Positions 17,900 through 26,722 of a stretch of 64,000 nucleotides of DNA are shown here, in pieces. Both the position numbers and the translations under genes were made by a program. The stretch is from JAAZCI01 sp046462535 (GTDB lineage Bacteria; Pseudomonadota; Gammaproteobacteria; Cardiobacteriales; Wohlfahrtiimonadaceae), in the NCBI GenBank assembly GCA_046462535.1, contig JBKGVF010000018.1, forward strand, positions 62,001-126,000. Direction: 5' to 3'. Below the pieces are notes generated by a model. That model had not been told where the DNA came from. It made no database searches and was given only the letters and a program-made list of their open reading frames with translations. Within the stretch, counting starts at the first letter, position 1, and the number at the start of each line of letters is the position of its first letter.

Positions 17900-18808
17900 A
17901 TGGATAACCTGCCAAACCTTCGTCTACTCTCAATATTTAACACTATTGTGAAGCATCAAGGCTTCGTCGGCGCACAAGATGAACTAAACCTCTCTGCATC
18001 GGCACTCAGCAACCATCTCTCCGCGCTAGAAGAGAGTGTGGGCTTTACCCTCTGTCTTCGTGGTCGAGGAGGATTTCAACTCACAGAGAAAGGGGAGCGT
18101 TTTCATCAAAACATGCTTCATATTCTCGAAGAGATCGAGGCCTTTACCCGTGCAACCGCTGAACTTAATAATCTTTTTATTGGCTCCTTAAAAATTGGCA
18201 TTCTCGATGGGCTAGTACAGCAGAGTCATCTCTCATTATCGAATATTATTCGAAACTTCAATCAGGAGTACCCTAGCGTCAATGTTCACTTAAGTATTGA
18301 GGATCCCTCCACTTTACAAAATAAAATTTTAGATCATGAACTCACCTTAGCCGTTGGCTCATTTAGCAATATTCATAATGGGATTTGGTCTAAATATCTC
18401 TTTAGTGAACCACAATTTCTCTACTGCGCAGCTAATCACCCCTTAGCACTTGAAAAAGAGCTTGATAAAGAGAGGGTGGCCCGCGCCAATATTGTCGGTA
18501 AGCCCTACTGGAGCCATCGAAAAATCACTCGAAAAGGCTTCAATAAACCCACTGCCTCTGCCGATTGTATGGAGACCCAATTAATTATGATATTATCAGG
18601 GCAGTTTATCGGCTATCTCCCCGAGGAGTATGCCAGCGGTTGGGTTAAAAAGGGAGCATTGATTCAACTCTTTCCAGAAGATTATCACTACAATGCAAAA
18701 TTCTCCCTAATTGCACGTAAAGATCGCTTAAGAGATCCGCTTATACGCACCTTCCGTACCTTTATGCAAGCTGAGATTAAGGCGGTTAAAGAGAGAAATC
18801 AACAATAG
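17900..18808 (+). CDS. LysR-type transcriptional regulator (GbuR/GpuR-like by position)
   Basis: A 302-residue regulator with an N-terminal winged helix-turn-helix (about residues 5-64: LLSIFNTIVKHQGFVGAQDELNLSASALSNHLSALEESVG in overview) and a periplasmic-binding-fold effector domain (from about 92). It diverges from the symporter gene, the usual arrangement for a LysR activator of the neighbouring operon. The start is the ATG at 17900, with AGAGGGG about 11 bases upstream; an upstream TTG-initiated extension would add 24 residues before the HTH and is unlikely. The HTH recognition helix is LSASALSNHLSALE. The effector is unknown; a guanidino acid is a reasonable guess. Confidence 0.82.
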   Translation: MDNLPNLRLLSIFNTIVKHQGFVGAQDELNLSASALSNHLSALEESVGFTLCLRGRGGFQLTEKGERFHQNMLHILEEIEAFTRATAELNNLFIGSLKIGILDGLVQQSHLSLSNIIRNFNQEYPSVNVHLSIEDPSTLQNKILDHELTLAVGSFSNIHNGIWSKYLFSEPQFLYCAANHPLALEKELDKERVARANIVGKPYWSHRKITRKGFNKPTASADCMETQLIMILSGQFIGYLPEEYASGWVKKGALIQLFPEDYHYNAKFSLIARKDRLRDPLIRTFRTFMQAEIKAVKERNQQ

Positions 18809-18849
18809 GAGAATTCAGTATCACACCCTCTATCGATCATACATATTTC

Positions 18850-19329
18850 ATGCAAGAAGCACTATTAGAAGCGAAGAGAGCCTATCAGATTGGAGAGGTT
18901 CCCATTGGCGCTGTTATTGTCAAAGAGGGAAGAGTAATCGCCCGCGGTCATAATCGCTCTATAATCGATCATGACCCAACAGCTCATGCTGAGATTGTAG
19001 CCATTCGTAATGCATGCCAAGTGATAGGAAACTACCGTTTAACCGGAACACAGCTCTACGTCACACTAGAGCCCTGTATGATGTGTGCCGGCAGCTTTAT
19101 CCATGCCCGTATCGATCACATTATTTATGGTGCGGGAGACTCCCGAAATGGGGCCTTAGTCACCAATATTAATCTCAATGAGATCGAGGCCTTCAACCAT
19201 AAAGTAATCATCACACCCCATATTTTAGAAGAGGAGTGTCGTACTCTACTTAAGAATTTTTTTAAAGAACGGCGTGCAGCAGCTAAAGCGGCTCGCACCG
19301 ATAATAATGAAGCAAGAGGAGCCCTATGA
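18850..19329 (+). CDS. tadA: tRNA-specific adenosine deaminase (A34 to inosine)
   Basis: A zinc-dependent deaminase that converts A34 to inosine in tRNA-Arg(ACG), essential for decoding. The signatures are HAE (H46, E48) and PCMMC (C76, C79), plus GEVPIGAV near the start. The coordinates use the first standard start codon, giving 159 residues, but this is probably not the true start. The in-frame upstream codons read T-P-S-I-D-H-T-Y-F before the Met and align with E. coli TadA residues preceding its internal Met. A strong AGGAG (18807-18811) lies 8 bases before an in-frame ATC at 18820, and no ATG, GTG or TTG occurs in that interval. Starting there gives 169 residues, close to E. coli's 167. 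It overlaps zapE by 4 bp. Confidence 0.93.
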   Translation: MQEALLEAKRAYQIGEVPIGAVIVKEGRVIARGHNRSIIDHDPTAHAEIVAIRNACQVIGNYRLTGTQLYVTLEPCMMCAGSFIHARIDHIIYGAGDSRNGALVTNINLNEIEAFNHKVIITPHILEEECRTLLKNFFKERRAAAKAARTDNNEARGAL

Positions 19330-20453
19330 GCACCATTAAATCTGCCTACTTAACCTTAATTGAAGAGCGGGGCTATACTCCCGATCCAAAACAACTTGAG
19401 GTTGTCGCCGCTTATGATCGACTAAAAGCGCGACTTGATAAGGATGAAGCCACCTTAAATCAGGAGCGCCTCTCTACGATAGAGCGCCTCTTTAAACCCT
19501 TTATGGATCTCTCCCATGCCTGTGAATATGAAGATCCACGTGGCCTCTATATCTATGGTCGTGTCGGACGAGGCAAAACATTTCTAATGGATCTCTTCTT
19601 TGATAATATCTCCCAACCAAAAATTAGGGAGCACTACTACCACTTTATGCAGGATGTCCATCAGAAGATGCAGCAGGTAAAAGGGCATGAAGATCCATTA
19701 AAGATGGTGGCTAAAGCCTATGCAAAAGAGTGTAAGGTGCTCTGCGTTGATGAGTTTCATGTCATTGATATCACCGATGCAATGATACTCTATCGTCTTT
19801 TAGAAGCGCTGCTCGATGAGGGGATATTCTTTATCACCACCTCAAATCGCACCCCCGATGATCTCTACAAAAATGGGTTGCAACGTCAACAATTTCTGCC
19901 CGCTATCGAGATTATTAAAGAGCGCTTAGAGGTAATTCCTCTCGATACTGAGCAGGATTACCGAATGCGCCATCTTGAGAGTGCAGATGTCTGGTTTACC
20001 GGTGATCTAGAAGAGCAAATCACCCACTTTGAGGAGCAGTGTGAATCCCTTATCGGCATAATGGAGGGGCCAGAGACCATCGATCTCAATGGGCACCCCT
20101 TTACCCTCTTAAAGCATGGGGAGGATGCTGCCTGGTTCACCTTTGAAGAGGCCTGTGTTAAAGCCCGCGCCTCCCACGACTTTATTAAATTAGCGGCAAC
20201 TTATGAGACTATCTTCTTAAGTGGTCTACCCCAATTAACCCGAAAAAATGAGGATGCCGCTCGCCGCTTTGTCATAATGGTTGATGAATTTTACGATCAA
20301 GGGGTAAAATTGATTATCGGCTCAGAAGCCACGATAGAGACCCTCTATGCCGCCGAGGGCGAGAAGGCAATCGATTTTGAATTTGACCGTACCATCAGCC
20401 GCCTTATTGAGATGCAATCGCAAGAATATTTAGATCAACCTAAACGAGATTAA
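19326..20453 (+). CDS. zapE: cell division protein ZapE (AFG1-like ATPase)
   Basis: A 375-residue P-loop ATPase of the AFG1 family. In E. coli ZapE associates with the Z-ring during constriction and under low oxygen. Walker A is GRVGRGKTFL (78-87), Walker B is LCVDEFHV (about 140-147), followed by TSNRTPDDLYKNGLQR, the family's sensor and substrate-loop region, and an R-finger-like segment. It starts at an ATG that overlaps the tadA stop (ATGA), with GAGGAG 5 bases upstream, so translational coupling to tadA is likely. ydiJ follows after 2 bp. This suggests a tadA-zapE-ydiJ transcription unit. Confidence 0.92.
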   Translation: MSTIKSAYLTLIEERGYTPDPKQLEVVAAYDRLKARLDKDEATLNQERLSTIERLFKPFMDLSHACEYEDPRGLYIYGRVGRGKTFLMDLFFDNISQPKIREHYYHFMQDVHQKMQQVKGHEDPLKMVAKAYAKECKVLCVDEFHVIDITDAMILYRLLEALLDEGIFFITTSNRTPDDLYKNGLQRQQFLPAIEIIKERLEVIPLDTEQDYRMRHLESADVWFTGDLEEQITHFEEQCESLIGIMEGPETIDLNGHPFTLLKHGEDAAWFTFEEACVKARASHDFIKLAATYETIFLSGLPQLTRKNEDAARRFVIMVDEFYDQGVKLIIGSEATIETLYAAEGEKAIDFEFDRTISRLIEMQSQEYLDQPKRD

Positions 20454-20455
20454 GA

Positions 20456-23400
20456 GTGAATAAGACAGTGAGTAATCAGCAAGAGAGAGTAGCAACCCCC
20501 TTAACTGAGGGATCTATTGACCCCCAACTGTTAGAGCATTTTTTAACCCAACTACGGGAGAGTGAGTATAAAGGTGAAATTGAGGAGCGCTATGGTCAAC
20601 GACTCATGGCTGCGACAGATAATTCAATCTATCAACTCCTTCCCGCAGCACTCCTCTTTCCACGAGATCATGAGGATGTCATTATAATAATGGAGCTTCT
20701 CGGGCAAGAGCCATTCCACACAATCCCCATTACTCCCCGTGGCGGAGGTACAGGCACCAATGGGCAATCCTTAACCTATGGATTGGTGATTGATCTCTCC
20801 CGCCATATGAACACTATCCTTCATCTAGATAAGAAGAATCGAACTGTTACAGTTCAGACAGGGGTAGTAAAAGATCAGCTAAATGCATTTTTACGCCCTT
20901 TTGGGCTCTTCTTTGCCCCGGAGCTCTCCACCTCAAATCGCGCAACCATTGGAGGGATGATCAATACCGATGCATCAGGACAAGGGAGTTGTGAATATGG
21001 TAAAACCAGCCAACACACCCTCTCTATTAAGGGGGTCTTCCCTGGTGGTACTACCCTTCTCTCTCAAAGCTACTCCCGCGATCTACTCCAAAGCGCTCGT
21101 AAGTTGGGCTCCCAAGAGCCTATCTACCACTACATTGAGGCACTCGATCAGCTTATCTTGCCCCATAAAGAGAAGATTACAGAGCACTTTCCCCCTCTAA
21201 ATCGCTATGTAACCGGCTATGATCTCTATCACTATGCGGAGGATTCAGGGGTCAATTTAAACCATCTCTTTTGTGGTTCGGAAGGGACCTTAGGGATCTT
21301 TACGGAGGCCACCTTAAACCTTCTCCCCATCCCAAAAGAGACTGCCCTTGTCCTTATCTCTTATAATGACTTTATCGGCGCCCTAGGGGATACCCCTGCA
21401 TTGATGGCTAGTGGTGAGGCTACCTCCATCGAAATTCTTGATGATATCGTTTTAGATATTGCTAAAAATGATTACATCTGGGCCACTACCGAAAAGTATT
21501 TTGAAGGGGTCGATTATCGCGAGCTTAAAGCATTACAGTTAATTGAGTTTAACGCCGATTCCGAAGCCGCCTTAAAAGAGAAGGTTGAGCGCTTTCTACA
21601 GTATGCAGATACTCACCCTAACCAACATCGTTTAACCCAGCACGCCATCTATGGAAAAGAGGCTGTCACCACCGTTTATGGTTTACGCAAACGAGCCGTT
21701 GGTCTCTTAGGAGCAATTGAAGGGAATCGTCGCCCTATCCCATTTGTTGAGGATACAGCTGTTCCTCCAGAAAATCTGGCCCCTTTTATCGCTGAATTTA
21801 AAGCCATTTTAGATCAGTACGACTTAACATATGGAATGTTTGGCCATGCGGATGCAGGGGTGATTCATGTGCGGCCAGCTCTTGATATGAAGCTCCCTAC
21901 CGATCAGATACTGATTCGCACCATCTCAGATAAGGTATACGCCCTATGTGAGAAATATGGTGGCGCCCTTTGGGGTGAGCATGGCAAAGGGGTGCGATCA
22001 GAATACTCAGAGGAGTATTTTGGCTCACTCTACCCCATAATGCAGCAGATTAAAGCCCTTTTCGACCCTCATAATCAGCTCAATCCAGGCAAAATTGCCA
22101 CCACTGAGCAGAGCTCCCACACCCTCTATAAAATTGATGAGCTCCCAATGCGAGGGGATTTTAATCGTCAAATTGAGGCGAAATATTTCACCCAATTTCC
22201 TGATACGCTCTACTGTAATGGTAATGGTGCCTGCTTTAACTATGATCTTGATGCGGCTATGTGCCCAAGTTATAAGGCGACACGACAACGAATCAACTCC
22301 CCTAAGGGGCGTGCTGAGTTGATGAAAGAGTGGTTACGACAACGTTCAAATGGTACAGTTGATCCCACTTTTGAAGAGGAGGTCTATGAGAGCTTCTCTC
22401 TCTGCTTGAGCTGTAAGTCATGCACTGGTGAGTGCCCAATGAAGGTAAATATTCCCGATGCAAAAGCGGAGTTTTTATTCCATTACCATCAGACGCGTCC
22501 ACGACAAAAGTATGAAGAGCTCTTAGCAAAATCAGAGTCACTCGCCCCTCTTGCTGCCCAGTTTGGAAAGGTCTCCCGCTTCTTAGGAAATTGGGGCCCT
22601 GTGAAGCGTCATCTAGAGCGCTTAGGGCTAATCGATCTACCCTCTCCTGAGGAGAATAATCTAAAGACCCTTATTCGAAAAGGATGGGTGACTGAGTTAA
22701 AAGAGGATCAATACACCCCCCTTGAGCAACTCAATGAGGAGGAGCGCAAAGAGGCTGTGATTATCGTACCGGATGTCTTCTTTCGCTTCTACGATGCAAC
22801 AACCTTAGAAGCAACGATCCAGCTACTTCATAAACTTGGAATTACCCTCTTTTTAGCTCCATATAAACCATCTGGAAAAGCGCAACATGTCTTAGGCTAT
22901 CTCGATCAGTTTCGTGAGAGTGCACAGAAACAGCACAATCTGCTTACTAAGCTAGCACGCTACCAGATTCCACTTGTGGGGATAGAGCCACCGGTCACTC
23001 TAATCTATCGTGATGAGTATCGAAAAAAGCTCAACCTTCCTACTCCTGAAGTTGCCTTGATTCAGAGCTGGCTATTAAAATTCCTCTCAAATGAACCAGA
23101 ACGCATCGCTGCTCTATCGCTCGATCCTAAACTCTCAAAACAGACCTATCAGCTACTCAGCCACTGCACTGAAAAGAGCAATGCAACAACTGCCCCGACA
23201 GAGTGGCAACAGCTCTTTGCCTTGATAGGGGTGACGCTGACACTAGGAAGAGTGGGCTGCTGTGGCATGAGTGGTGCATTTGGCCATTTAAAGGCTCAAG
23301 AGGAGCTCTCTCGCAAGATCTATCACCAATCCTGGAAAAATGTCATTGATAGAGAGCCCGCAGAGCAGTTATTAGTCACTGGATTCTCATGCCGCTCACA

Positions 23401-23467
23401 GGTTGAGCGCTTCAGCCATGAGAAACTGCAACATCCATTAACACTCTTAAACCGAGTTATTCAGTAG
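20456..23467 (+). CDS. ydiJ: FAD/iron-sulfur D-2-hydroxyglutarate dehydrogenase (YdiJ)
   Basis: A 1003-residue fusion flavoprotein like E. coli YdiJ (1018 aa). It has an N-terminal PCMH-type FAD-binding domain (about 35-270; TPRGGGTGTNGQS near residue 93 contacts the FAD pyrophosphate) and a FAD-oxidase C-terminal domain (about 280-560). A ferredoxin-like region follows, with CNGNGACFNYD...CPSYKATR and the CLSCKSCTGECP cluster motif (about 648-660). A heterodisulfide-reductase-like end includes GCCGMSG. YdiJ oxidises D-2-hydroxyglutarate to 2-oxoglutarate. The start is a GTG 2 bp after the zapE stop; the distance to the conserved MAATDNSIYQLLP block matches the family. A small membrane ORF follows. 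Confidence 0.93.
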   Translation: MNKTVSNQQERVATPLTEGSIDPQLLEHFLTQLRESEYKGEIEERYGQRLMAATDNSIYQLLPAALLFPRDHEDVIIIMELLGQEPFHTIPITPRGGGTGTNGQSLTYGLVIDLSRHMNTILHLDKKNRTVTVQTGVVKDQLNAFLRPFGLFFAPELSTSNRATIGGMINTDASGQGSCEYGKTSQHTLSIKGVFPGGTTLLSQSYSRDLLQSARKLGSQEPIYHYIEALDQLILPHKEKITEHFPPLNRYVTGYDLYHYAEDSGVNLNHLFCGSEGTLGIFTEATLNLLPIPKETALVLISYNDFIGALGDTPALMASGEATSIEILDDIVLDIAKNDYIWATTEKYFEGVDYRELKALQLIEFNADSEAALKEKVERFLQYADTHPNQHRLTQHAIYGKEAVTTVYGLRKRAVGLLGAIEGNRRPIPFVEDTAVPPENLAPFIAEFKAILDQYDLTYGMFGHADAGVIHVRPALDMKLPTDQILIRTISDKVYALCEKYGGALWGEHGKGVRSEYSEEYFGSLYPIMQQIKALFDPHNQLNPGKIATTEQSSHTLYKIDELPMRGDFNRQIEAKYFTQFPDTLYCNGNGACFNYDLDAAMCPSYKATRQRINSPKGRAELMKEWLRQRSNGTVDPTFEEEVYESFSLCLSCKSCTGECPMKVNIPDAKAEFLFHYHQTRPRQKYEELLAKSESLAPLAAQFGKVSRFLGNWGPVKRHLERLGLIDLPSPEENNLKTLIRKGWVTELKEDQYTPLEQLNEEERKEAVIIVPDVFFRFYDATTLEATIQLLHKLGITLFLAPYKPSGKAQHVLGYLDQFRESAQKQHNLLTKLARYQIPLVGIEPPVTLIYRDEYRKKLNLPTPEVALIQSWLLKFLSNEPERIAALSLDPKLSKQTYQLLSHCTEKSNATTAPTEWQQLFALIGVTLTLGRVGCCGMSGAFGHLKAQEELSRKIYHQSWKNVIDREPAEQLLVTGFSCRSQVERFSHEKLQHPLTLLNRVIQ

Positions 23468-23473
23468 TTTGTT

Positions 23474-23620
23474 ATGTTAGAAATCATTCTTCTACTACTC
23501 TTTATTTTACTGCTCTTTATTAGCCCAGCTCTCTTTCTTAGTGCTCTTTTTATAGGTGGTTTTCTCCTTCTTCTGCTTGCTCTATATCGCAAGCAGCAGA
23601 GCAACAAAAGTGGAGAGTAA
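23474..23620 (+). CDS. 48-residue predicted small membrane protein, unrecognised
   Basis: An ATG-initiated frame of 48 residues begins 6 bp after the ydiJ stop. It is almost wholly hydrophobic (MLEIILLLLFILLLFISP, then FLSALFIGGFLLLLLALYR) and ends in a basic, polar tail (RKQQSNKSGE). That is the profile of a one- or two-helix small inner-membrane protein with a positive-inside C-terminus. There is no good Shine-Dalgarno, so it would depend on coupling to ydiJ. A hairpin follows 20 bp later. I do not recognise a family. Leu/Ile/Phe-rich low-complexity DNA could produce such a frame by chance. Confidence 0.42.
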   Translation: MLEIILLLLFILLLFISPALFLSALFIGGFLLLLLALYRKQQSNKSGE

Positions 23621-23640
23621 CTCCCCTCCGTTTACACAAG

Positions 23641-23663
23641 AGAGGCTCTAACTTAGAGCCTCT
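23641..23663. terminator. inverted repeat between convergent ydiJ unit and ykvI-like gene
   Basis: AGAGGCTCTAA and TTAGAGCCTCT form a perfect 11-base inverted repeat around one base (practical loop of 5-7 bases). It lies between two convergent genes and is probably a shared terminator, though neither side has a strong T-run. Confidence 0.5.
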
Positions 23664-23687
23664 AATCTCTATCTCTGCTTTTAGCAT

Positions 23688-24743
23688 TTAAATAGACTCT
23701 TCCCGCCTAAATTTAAAAGGAGCATAAATTAAGATTGCAATTAAAAAGAGTCCTAAATAGCCAATCAAAGGGTAAAGATATGCGACTAGCTGTGTAAAGC
23801 CAGCAAAACTTGCAACATACCCCACAACTCCCGTTCCTATCGCAAAAAGGTAGGCTCTCTTAGTCTGCATCGGAGTAAAGCGTGCAACAAATGCGTAGTA
23901 CATAGCCACGCCAGTATTGTAGATCATCCCAAAGAGAACAATTGCCATACAGAAGCCTAACACCGGTGAGATATCCTGAATAATTTTAAGCAGAGGGAGG
24001 TCATATCCCGCGACACGATCAACTTTAAGAAAGATTGCCAAATGAGCAATCATAATTAAAACTCCCACCCCAATCCCTCCTAATAATCCTCCTATCGTCG
24101 CCAGTTTACGATTCGGTTCACTGCCACCCATCACCAATGCCATTCCTGCCCCGACTGCTATATTAAACGAGACATAATTAATTGCCGAGATAAACCAATT
24201 AGGTAATGAGCTCTCAACGCTTAAGGCTATAGGCTCAAGTTCCGCTAATGAGCGATCATAACTAAAGAGACTATAGAGACAGATCAGAGCTAACGCGACA
24301 ATTAGAAAAGGGGTAATACTTCCAATTAAGGTGATCACCCTCTGAATAGGCATAACGACAGTTAAGATAATCAATATCGTCATAATCCCACTGCCAATTG
24401 ATGCAGGAATAGCAAAATGTTGCTGTAAGAGACTCCCTGCACCAGCCACCATTACAACCCCAACACCAAATAGAGTTAATATAATAATGCCATCCACTAT
24501 CTTCCCTAAATATGGTCCACTTAAGCGATAGATAGCAACATCATGTGATGGGGTTTGTAGATAGCTACCCACCCGTGTCAACATCATACCTAAGTAGGCA
24601 AAGAGTACAGTGGCAAGTAGTGCACCTAAGGTTCCCATATAACCAAAACTGGTAAAATATTGCAGAATCTCATTTCCCGATGCAAATCCAGCCCCTACAA
24701 TGATGCCAATAAAGGCACTGGCAATTCGTAAAATGGTAAACAT
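23688..24743 (-). CDS. YkvI-family membrane protein (APC-superfamily-like carrier)
   Basis: A 351-residue integral membrane protein with about ten hydrophobic helices. The N-terminal helix IASAFIGIIVGAGFASGNEILQYFTSFG is typical of the YkvI (COG3949) group, which is distantly related to amino-acid/sodium symporters of the LeuT fold: an unwound GAGFASG segment in TM1 and a second conserved GAGMALVMGG near TM6. The function and substrate of the family are not established. The start is clear (GGGAGGAGTA-ATG). It stands alone on the minus strand, divergent from the DUF2798 gene and convergent with ydiJ. Confidence 0.75.
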   Translation of the reverse strand: MFTILRIASAFIGIIVGAGFASGNEILQYFTSFGYMGTLGALLATVLFAYLGMMLTRVGSYLQTPSHDVAIYRLSGPYLGKIVDGIIILTLFGVGVVMVAGAGSLLQQHFAIPASIGSGIMTILIILTVVMPIQRVITLIGSITPFLIVALALICLYSLFSYDRSLAELEPIALSVESSLPNWFISAINYVSFNIAVGAGMALVMGGSEPNRKLATIGGLLGGIGVGVLIMIAHLAIFLKVDRVAGYDLPLLKIIQDISPVLGFCMAIVLFGMIYNTGVAMYYAFVARFTPMQTKRAYLFAIGTGVVGYVASFAGFTQLVAYLYPLIGYLGLFLIAILIYAPFKFRREESI

Positions 24744-24983
24744 TACTCCTCCCTATATATAATTATAATTATTTATCCATCTCTAATACTGATGATGGTG
24801 ATCTCTATATAAGCCACAACTTACCTAAAAAGACAACCCCTTTACCCTTTAAGGTGATGATTCGTAGCTAGAGAGTCGGCGCTTCTCTGTGTAATAAGAT
24901 GTAATTTATCCCGATCTCTACTATCATTAGGCATTCCTATCTTCCGAGATGATTATAACTAACTCAATAAAAGCGAGAAGAGT

Positions 24984-25238
24984 ATGCGGATAAAATTACG
25001 AAACTTCATCTTTGCCCTCTACATGTCGGGCATTATGTCTTTTTTTATGTCAGGCGTTGTCACCTTAATAAATCTAGAAGTTCTAAAAAATGGATTAAGT
25101 CACCATTTCTTCTCCGCCTGGTTTCTTAAAGCCTTTCCAAGCTCATATTTAATCGCCTTACCCATCGCAATATTTATTGTTCCCTTTGTGGCAAAACTAA
25201 CCAACGCCACTCTTAAACGTATTGGTCATAGTGAGTAA
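24984..25238 (+). CDS. DUF2798 small membrane protein
   Basis: An 84-residue protein with two hydrophobic helices separated by a short polar loop. MSGIMSFFMSGVVTLINLE and FFSAWFLKAFPSSYLIALPIAIFIVPFVAKLT match the DUF2798 pattern (first helix ending SGVVTLIN, second ending in P-x-V/A-x-x-x-T/L). Its role is unknown; in other genomes it occurs next to transporters or regulators. Its stop overlaps the start of the YeiH-like gene by several bases, so the two are likely translated together. The start ATG is preceded by GCGAGAAGAGT, an acceptable ribosome site. Confidence 0.72.
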   Translation: MRIKLRNFIFALYMSGIMSFFMSGVVTLINLEVLKNGLSHHFFSAWFLKAFPSSYLIALPIAIFIVPFVAKLTNATLKRIGHSE

Positions 25239-26265
25239 ACGACAACAAAAGATCAGAGAGCGGCTGCCTGGATTATTAGCAACCTTTGGTATTGCACTCT
25301 TAGCAGATGGGGCCGCCCATTGGATTCCCCTTATTGGGGCACCTGCACTCGCCCTTCTTTTAGGATTAATACTAGGAAATACCCTTGTAAAAGCCCCTAT
25401 ACTCTCATCTGGAACCCGTTTTGCCGAAGGGCGTTTGCTAGAGTACTCCATTATCCTCTTAGGTGCATCCCTCACTTTTGTTAGCTTTCAGCAGATCGGC
25501 GCATTGGGGCTTCTCTATATTACCCTCCAGATGGGGATAACTATTATTGCTGCACTTTTTATTGGGCGGCAATTACAATTCTCCTTCGCAAGTAGTGCCT
25601 TAATGGCTGCTGGAAATGGCATTTGTGGCTCTTCTGCTATTGCCGCTACGGCCCCTATTGTTGCCGCATCATCGCAAGAGCGAGGACTCTCTATTGCAAT
25701 TGTTAATCTTATGGGGACAGTGATGATGTTCCTCCTCCCCTTGATCGCTTGGAAGCTCTTCTCTGGCGATCTAGATGCAAGCAGTGCATTAATTGGTGGA
25801 GCCCTACAATCGGTGGGGCAAGTTGTAGGGGCTGCAAGCCTCTTAGGGGCCCCTTATATCGATGGGGCACTACTGATTAAAATTATTCGAGTGATCGGAA
25901 TCGTTCCTGTTGTTCTTCTCTTTACCTATCGACAGCAGAATATCGCACACCCCCCTACCCCTACAGAGCTTAATCATGACAAAGGTAATAAAACAGGTAC
26001 TTTTTTACGGTTAATTCCCTGGTATATCTATGGATTTCTACTGCTACTTCTTCTCAATAGCATTGCTCTAATTCCAACAGAAATAATACCTCTCTTAACT
26101 GACGTGCGTAACCTATTTGAAGTGATGGCACTTGCTGCCATTGGGTTACGGCTTAACTTTGCTCTGCTCAAGCAGCAAGGGGGACGCTATCTTCGATATG
26201 CCTTACTGCTCGGAGGAGTACAACTCCTCTCGATCATTACCTTAACCGCTCTCTTCGTGGGCTAA
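25231..26265 (+). CDS. YeiH/UPF0324 family putative sulfate exporter
   Basis: About 344 residues and 9-10 transmembrane helices. Family hallmarks are GAPALALLLGLILGN near the start, LLEYSIILLGASLTF, AAGNGICGSSAIAATAPIV (about residues 129-147), GGALQSVGQVVGAAS, and a terminal ALAAIGLRLNF. Members are annotated as putative sulfate or anion exporters, but few have been tested. The likely start is the GTG at 25231 that overlaps the DUF2798 stop; a TTG at 25222 is the alternative, and neither has a strong ribosome site. The 3' end overlaps convergent ogt by 24 bp. Confidence 0.82.
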   Translation: MSKRQQKIRERLPGLLATFGIALLADGAAHWIPLIGAPALALLLGLILGNTLVKAPILSSGTRFAEGRLLEYSIILLGASLTFVSFQQIGALGLLYITLQMGITIIAALFIGRQLQFSFASSALMAAGNGICGSSAIAATAPIVAASSQERGLSIAIVNLMGTVMMFLLPLIAWKLFSGDLDASSALIGGALQSVGQVVGAASLLGAPYIDGALLIKIIRVIGIVPVVLLFTYRQQNIAHPPTPTELNHDKGNKTGTFLRLIPWYIYGFLLLLLLNSIALIPTEIIPLLTDVRNLFEVMALAAIGLRLNFALLKQQGGRYLRYALLLGGVQLLSIITLTALFVG

Positions 26266-26718
26266 AAGTTGTGCTTTGAGCTCGCCTCCCCCCCGATATC
26301 CTCCAAGTGAACCATCACTCCGAATTACTCGATGACAAGGAATCACCAAGTGATAAGGATTCGCTCCAATAGCATTCGCTACCGCACGCACAGCCGTTGG
26401 CTGCCCCAACTGATGAGCAATCGCTTGATAACTACAGCGATCACCGTAAGGAATCCTTATCACCTGCTCCCAAACACGGCGCTGGAAGGGGGTTCCAGTT
26501 AAGTGGAAAAGTGCGCTCCACTTTGTAAAGAGCAAAGGGGTAGAGGTGGTAAAATAGGCCATTATCGCCCCAATTAAAGCGCTCAGCTCTACAGGTGGTG
26601 AAGAGAGCAAATCAGATGTTGTAGCTGATGCATCCATCCACTGCAACCTGTAGATTCTTCCCGCCTTAAACGTAAACATTAATGGCATAAGTGGAGTATC
26701 GATAAGGCCAATTTCCAT
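26242..26718 (-). CDS. ogt: methylated-DNA--protein-cysteine methyltransferase
   Basis: A 158-residue suicide DNA-repair enzyme that transfers the methyl group from O6-methylguanine to its own cysteine. The active-site motif IPCHRVI contains C128. The preceding RAVANAIGANPYHLV includes the arginine finger and helix-turn-helix region, and GGYRGG follows. No Ada N-terminal metal domain is present, so this is Ogt-type rather than Ada. It starts 4 bp after the ATP-grasp ligase gene stop and is probably the last gene of that transcript. Its 3' end overlaps yeiH. Confidence 0.92.
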   Translation of the reverse strand: MEIGLIDTPLMPLMFTFKAGRIYRLQWMDASATTSDLLSSPPVELSALIGAIMAYFTTSTPLLFTKWSALFHLTGTPFQRRVWEQVIRIPYGDRCSYQAIAHQLGQPTAVRAVANAIGANPYHLVIPCHRVIRSDGSLGGYRGGGELKAQLLAHEESG

Positions 26719-26722
26719 CGAA

